From contig QMLT01000051.1 of the NCBI GenBank assembly GCA_003646875.1, positions 1 through 8,935 on the forward strand: 8,935 nucleotides of DNA, read 5' to 3'. Numbering within the stretch: position 1 is the stretch's first letter; every line of letters begins with the position of its first letter. The notes below the pieces were generated by a model. It was given only the letters and a program-made list of their open reading frames with translations. It did no database searches and had not been told where the DNA came from. Below are positions 5,479 through 8,935 of the stretch, piece after piece. A program made the position numbers and the translations under genes. The stretch comes from Deltaproteobacteria bacterium. GTDB lineage: Bacteria > Desulfobacterota > DSM-4660 > Desulfatiglandales > B25-G16.

Positions 5479-6366
5479 ATGAAGATTACACTATTTCATT
5501 ATTTTATCAGGCAGGCTATGGGAAACATTCGTGAGAATCGATTAGTTCACCTGATAGGCATAGGCACAATGTCTATAGCATTCCTTATTTTTTATGCTTT
5601 TATTCTTGTTTTTGTAAACATAAATTATTGGACAGAGAAGCAGGGAAAAACCTTGAGTATGTCTATTTATTTCAAAGAAGAACCGGACAGCGCTGTAATT
5701 GAAAATATAAAAAAAGAATTATTTGTCTTCCCGGGGGTGACTGTTAAACAGTTTGTTTCCAAGGATGATGCTATGAAGAGCCTTAGAAGAAAACTCGGGG
5801 AAAAGGCTGGGCTGCTTGATGGTTTAAAGCAGAATCCTTTACCTGCTTCTCTTGAGATTACTCTTTCCAGAGATAAAGGCGGTGATAATCTTCCGTATCA
5901 ATTGAAAAAAAGATTAGAGAAAAGTAGTGTAGTTGATGAGGTGCATTACACACAGGAATGGATAAAAAAATTTCAGGCTATCATGGAGGTAATAAAGATT
6001 GTAGGCGTGATTTTTGGGGGACTACTTTTTTTAGCAGCTCTTTTTATCATTACAAATACAATAAAATTGACTATCTATTCTCGAAAGGAAGAGATAGAAA
6101 TACTTAAGCTGGTAGGCGCGACCAATTGTTTTGTGAAGATTCCTTTTATGATTGAAGGATCAATTCAAGGCCTGCTGGGCGGTGCAGTTGCCTTATTCGC
6201 TCTCTTTTTAGCGTATATAATAGCCATAACCAGAATCGACATTAGCATTGGATTTGCATCTTTTAATATTGTCTTTCTTTCCCCTTATATTATTCTTTTC
6301 TTGTTACTTATGAGTGTTATTATTGGTTTTATAGGGAGCACAATATCTTTGGGTCGGTTTTTTTGA
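5479..6366 (+). CDS. ftsX: cell division protein FtsX
   Basis: Membrane subunit of FtsEX, 295 residues, normal for the family. Four membrane segments are visible at about 23-48, 172-194, 224-250 and 265-287. The periplasmic domain between the first two (about 50-170) includes the conserved NPLPASLEI stretch (119-127) and is the expected docking region for EnvC. The cytoplasmic loop SRKEEIEILKLVGAT (201-215) is the hallmark of the permease half and contacts the ATPase. The ATG follows the ftsE TAA with no gap, so the two are translated together and probably in equal amounts. A weak AAGGG lies 13 nt upstream. The stop TGA lies 2 nt before the envC ATG. Confidence 0.96.
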   Translation: MKITLFHYFIRQAMGNIRENRLVHLIGIGTMSIAFLIFYAFILVFVNINYWTEKQGKTLSMSIYFKEEPDSAVIENIKKELFVFPGVTVKQFVSKDDAMKSLRRKLGEKAGLLDGLKQNPLPASLEITLSRDKGGDNLPYQLKKRLEKSSVVDEVHYTQEWIKKFQAIMEVIKIVGVIFGGLLFLAALFIITNTIKLTIYSRKEEIEILKLVGATNCFVKIPFMIEGSIQGLLGGAVALFALFLAYIIAITRIDISIGFASFNIVFLSPYIILFLLLMSVIIGFIGSTISLGRFF

Positions 6367-6368
6367 CT

Positions 6369-7532
6369 ATGAATCAGATAGTTAAAGGTTTTCTACCACT
6401 TTTTATTATACTATGTGCCATTATTCTTATCTTTTTCGGTTTCGTAGATGCAGACGAGAGATTCCCTGTTGAAAGCAATAACTCCCAGATTCAGCAGATA
6501 GAAAAAGCTCTTTTAGAACAGCAAGAAGAGCTGCTCAGTGTTGATAGGAAAGAAAAAGGTATCTTGGGAGAGATTGAACGACTGGAAAGAGAGGTGGTTA
6601 TACAAAAGAGGTCTTTAAAGGAGCTATCGAGCAGGATAAAAGAGATTTCATGTGAGATTAAGGGCGGGCAGAAAAGGATTCAAAGACTGAATGAATCTTC
6701 CACTGCTGCCAGGACATATTTAACAAAGCGGTTAATAGCTTTCTATAAGTTTGGGAGATCTGGGTATGTATGGCTTCTCGCGAGCTCCGCCACACTGCAA
6801 GAATTCCAGAAGACTATAAAGTATATGAGGGCTATTATGGCACAGGATAGACAGGCCCTGGATATTTTGGACAGGAAGACGAGACAGGCAGAGAGCGAGT
6901 TAAGGAGACTAAAGGAAAATATGGCCAAGGTCGAGGAGTTAACAAAGGTCAAAAACTCCAGGATGGCGCTACTTGAACAATATGTTGAAAAAAAAGTTTT
7001 CTTGTTAATGAAGACCCATAGGGAGAAGGAATTTTATGCGAAAGCGGTTCAAGAATTGAAAGAGGCGGCGCGGGCTTTAAGCGAGACCATGATGCATTTA
7101 GAGACTACAGAAAAGGAAGGTATGTTACCGGAAAGCTTTGCTAAAATGAAAGGAAAACTACCTCTCCCGTTAAAGGGAAAAATACTGAGAAATGTGAAAC
7201 AATTTGGATTTAATCCATTTATGCATAGAAAGGGAATATATATCAAGGGTTCTCCAGGGGAGGCGGTTAGATCGGTTTTTCCTGGCAGGATAGACTATTC
7301 CGGATGGTTTAAAGGATACGGCCAGCTGTTGATTGTTGACCATGGATACCATTATTTTACTGTCTTCGCCCACCTTGAGGAAATAGTTAAGAAAAAGGGA
7401 GAGGCGGTTTCAGCCGGAGAAGTAATTGGTGTGGTAGGAGATCCTGGGTGGGAGATAGGCCCAGGGGTATATTTTGAAATAAGAAAAGGAAGGAATCATC
7501 TTGATCCCAAAAGTTGGCTTAAAACAAAATAA
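6369..7532 (+). CDS. envC: murein hydrolase activator EnvC (degenerate LytM domain)
   Basis: Periplasmic partner of FtsEX, 387 residues from this ATG. A hydrophobic N-terminal signal (about 4-26) may be cleaved after VDA. A long coiled coil (about 36-245) is the FtsX-binding part. A C-terminal LytM/M23-fold domain covers about 278-385. Zinc and catalytic positions of active M23 enzymes are lost: the H-x-x-x-D site reads R287...Y291 in HRKGIYI, and the HxH site reads G-V-Y in GPGVYFEI; only H335 in FAHL remains. This matches EnvC, which activates N-acetylmuramoyl-L-alanine amidases rather than cutting the wall itself. No amidase gene lies in the window. A TTG at 6363, overlapping the ftsX stop, would add two residues; I prefer the ATG. 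Tight packing after ftsX implies translational coupling. Confidence 0.93.
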   Translation: MNQIVKGFLPLFIILCAIILIFFGFVDADERFPVESNNSQIQQIEKALLEQQEELLSVDRKEKGILGEIERLEREVVIQKRSLKELSSRIKEISCEIKGGQKRIQRLNESSTAARTYLTKRLIAFYKFGRSGYVWLLASSATLQEFQKTIKYMRAIMAQDRQALDILDRKTRQAESELRRLKENMAKVEELTKVKNSRMALLEQYVEKKVFLLMKTHREKEFYAKAVQELKEAARALSETMMHLETTEKEGMLPESFAKMKGKLPLPLKGKILRNVKQFGFNPFMHRKGIYIKGSPGEAVRSVFPGRIDYSGWFKGYGQLLIVDHGYHYFTVFAHLEEIVKKKGEAVSAGEVIGVVGDPGWEIGPGVYFEIRKGRNHLDPKSWLKTK

Positions 7533-7536
7533 TCTA

Positions 7537-7590
7537 GGTTCCGGGTTCACCGTTCAGGGTTTTAATCCTTAAACCTTTGAAGCCTGAACC
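7537..7590 (+). repeat. period-7 GTTC repeat, copy 2 of a dispersed repeat, with inverted arm
   Basis: GTTC occurs at 7538, 7545 and 7552, exactly 7 nt apart, with a degenerate GTTT at 7559. GGTTCACCGTTCAG (7544-7557) repeats the 14-mer found on the opposite strand at 2893-2906. GTTCAGG (7552-7558) is also a perfect inverse of CCTGAAC (7583-7589) across a 24-nt loop, so a weak hairpin is possible. It fills most of the envC-protease spacer. No T-run follows, so termination is not indicated. Confidence 0.6.
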
Positions 7591-7638
7591 TGTTAACTGA
7601 AAAGATACAAATAATCTTATCACAATAAAAATAACAAA

Positions 7639-7643
7639 GGGAG
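7639..7643 (+). promoter_or_regulatory. Shine-Dalgarno of the S41 protease gene
   Basis: GGGAG stands 7 nt before the ATG at 7651 within a purine-rich run. It supports the chosen start, which also opens directly into a signal sequence. Confidence 0.6.
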
Positions 7644-7650
7644 AAAAGGG

Positions 7651-8935
7651 ATGTTAAAAACAAGGCATAGCCATTTTTTTTACAAGATAAGTATTTTCAT
7701 TGTTTTGCTATTGTTGTGTGTAATCAACAATGGTGATCAAGATATTTCGGCCGGCACAAAAGAGGTATATAAGAATATAGAGGTGCTGAGCGAAGTCTTA
7801 CATAAGATTGAAAAAAATTATGTGAAAGACACGGATCCCCAGGATGTTTTATATGGGGCTATAAAGGGCATGGTCAAAACCCTGGATCCCCACTCCCATT
7901 TTATGAGCCCAGAAGAATATAAGGAACTGATGGTAGAGACAAAAGGAAAATTTTCTGGTGTTGGGATTGAGATAGCCATCAAAAACAATGTCCTTACAGT
8001 AATTTCCCCCATTGAAGGGACACCCGCATTTAAGGCCGGGATAAAGGCTGGAGACCAAATAATAATGGTAGAAGGCAAATCAACCAAGGATTTATCCATT
8101 ATGGATGCAGTTAAGCTCATTCGAGGGCCTAAAGGGAGCAAGATTAAACTCACCATCAGGAGGAAAGAGGTAGAAAAACCGATAGACTTTATGATAACCA
8201 GGGATGTGATACCAATTAAGAGTGTTCGGTCATTTTTCCTTCCTTTCGATATAGGCTACATCAGGATTTCTAATTTTCAGGGCAATACGAGCAAAGATCT
8301 CTCTAAGGCCTTAGAAGATATGGAGAATAAAAAGGCATTGAAGGGTTTGATTTTGGATTTGAGGAATAATCCTGGAGGACTGCTGTCTCAGGCGGTAGAG
8401 GTAGCCGATGACTTTCTTGATTCAGGTCTGATCGTTTCTATTAAAGGCCGGGATAAAAAAGAAGTAGAAAGTGTCGCTCACAAGAACGGTAAGTCCAGAA
8501 AATATCCGATGATTGTCCTGGTTAATGAGGGAAGTGCAAGTGCATCAGAAATAGTGGCAGGGGCTTTACAGGATAACAAGAGGGCCCTTATTTTAGGCTC
8601 TACCACCTTTGGAAAAGGTTCCGTCCAGACACTTTTTCCGCTTTCGGATGGTTCAGGATTGCGCCTCACAACTGCTATATACTATACTCCAAGTGGAAGA
8701 TCAATACAGGCAAGTGGTATTGAGCCGGATATAAAGGTAGACTTTATGCCGCCAAAGAAACAGGTTGAACCAAAAAAACCCGCTTTCATAAGAGAAATGG
8801 ACTTGAAAGGCCATATCAAAAGAGAGACCCCAGATTCAAAGGAAGGGAAAAAGAGTGGAGCTGTGCCAGATGAGGAGTCTCGCATCCAGAGGCGTATCGA
8901 TAGTGATAATCAGTTACGAAGGGCGATCCAGATAC
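7651..8935 (+). CDS. ctpA: S41 C-terminal processing protease (Ctp), 3' end outside the window
   Basis: Periplasmic serine protease; 428 codons are visible without a stop before the window ends. An N-terminal hydrophobic signal or anchor lies at about 11-26. The conserved LDPHSHFMSPEEY (78-90) is followed by a PDZ domain (about 100-172, with FSGVGIEI and the AGIKAGD loop) that recognises substrate C-termini. The S41 core has GLILDLRNNPGGLL (232-245) and the Ser/Lys dyad: S297 in GSASASE and K322 in FGKGSVQ, spaced 25 residues as in E. coli Prc, with Q326 and D308 also conserved. After about 366 comes a charged, low-complexity tail, and the last visible residues (DNQLRRAIQI) resemble the C-terminal end of relatives, so few codons are probably missing. 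These proteases trim or degrade envelope proteins, including wall hydrolases in some species. Linkage to envC suggests such a role here (inference). Confidence 0.95.
   Translation, partial: MLKTRHSHFFYKISIFIVLLLLCVINNGDQDISAGTKEVYKNIEVLSEVLHKIEKNYVKDTDPQDVLYGAIKGMVKTLDPHSHFMSPEEYKELMVETKGKFSGVGIEIAIKNNVLTVISPIEGTPAFKAGIKAGDQIIMVEGKSTKDLSIMDAVKLIRGPKGSKIKLTIRRKEVEKPIDFMITRDVIPIKSVRSFFLPFDIGYIRISNFQGNTSKDLSKALEDMENKKALKGLILDLRNNPGGLLSQAVEVADDFLDSGLIVSIKGRDKKEVESVAHKNGKSRKYPMIVLVNEGSASASEIVAGALQDNKRALILGSTTFGKGSVQTLFPLSDGSGLRLTTAIYYTPSGRSIQASGIEPDIKVDFMPPKKQVEPKKPAFIREMDLKGHIKRETPDSKEGKKSGAVPDEESRIQRRIDSDNQLRRAIQI

Noticed and set aside
6363..6371. TTG at 6363 as the envC start, overlapping the ftsX stop
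   Set aside because: An ATG follows two codons later and gives a normal signal sequence; the TTG stays possible but is less likely.
7818..8156. 112-codon open frame on the minus strand
   Set aside because: It lies wholly antisense to the PDZ-containing part of the S41 protease, whose motifs are intact; the minus frame shows no recognisable domain.

Overview
The window is an ordinary bacterial chromosome segment, AT-rich overall, holding housekeeping genes for translation, RNA metabolism and cell division. It has no phage, transposon, CRISPR or toxin-antitoxin signature. FtsEX with an EnvC-type LytM factor and a carboxy-terminal processing protease points to a Gram-negative envelope. ZapB-ZapA followed by a 6S RNA gene and then RNase Y (which gammaproteobacteria lack) fits Desulfobacterota (former Deltaproteobacteria), Nitrospirota or a neighbouring lineage. 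This placement is inference from gene content only.

Left part (1-1661, minus strand): a two-gene unit. A 453-residue FAD/NAD(P)-dependent oxidoreductase of the CoA-disulfide reductase/NADH oxidase type is followed after 4 nt by rpmB, encoding a zinc-ribbon L28. Positions 1662-1847 are a divergent control region with one sigma70-like promoter candidate facing each way.

Middle part (1848-4555, plus strand): zapB and zapA (Z-ring factors), then a 6S RNA gene starting about 3 nt after the zapA stop. Next come about 410 nt without a gene and rny, encoding a full-length RNase Y of 520 residues. The gap before rny carries a cluster of GAAC modules and a GC-rich inverted repeat just ahead of rny's strong ribosome binding site.

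Right part (4556-8935, plus strand): a 272-nt gap with two mutually exclusive hairpins just before ftsE, then ftsE, ftsX and envC tightly packed. A 118-nt spacer with a period-7 GTTC repeat related to the one before rny follows, then an S41 C-terminal processing protease cut by the window edge. FtsEX is the ATP-driven transmembrane switch, and EnvC is its periplasmic partner with a degenerate, non-catalytic LytM domain that would activate cell-wall amidases. The protease may control the level of such factors (inference).

I found no convincing undescribed system. The items most worth checking are the 6S RNA abutting zapA, the dispersed heptad repeat present at two sites in opposite orientation, the alternative hairpins before ftsE, and the lack of Shine-Dalgarno sequences at zapB, zapA and ftsE.
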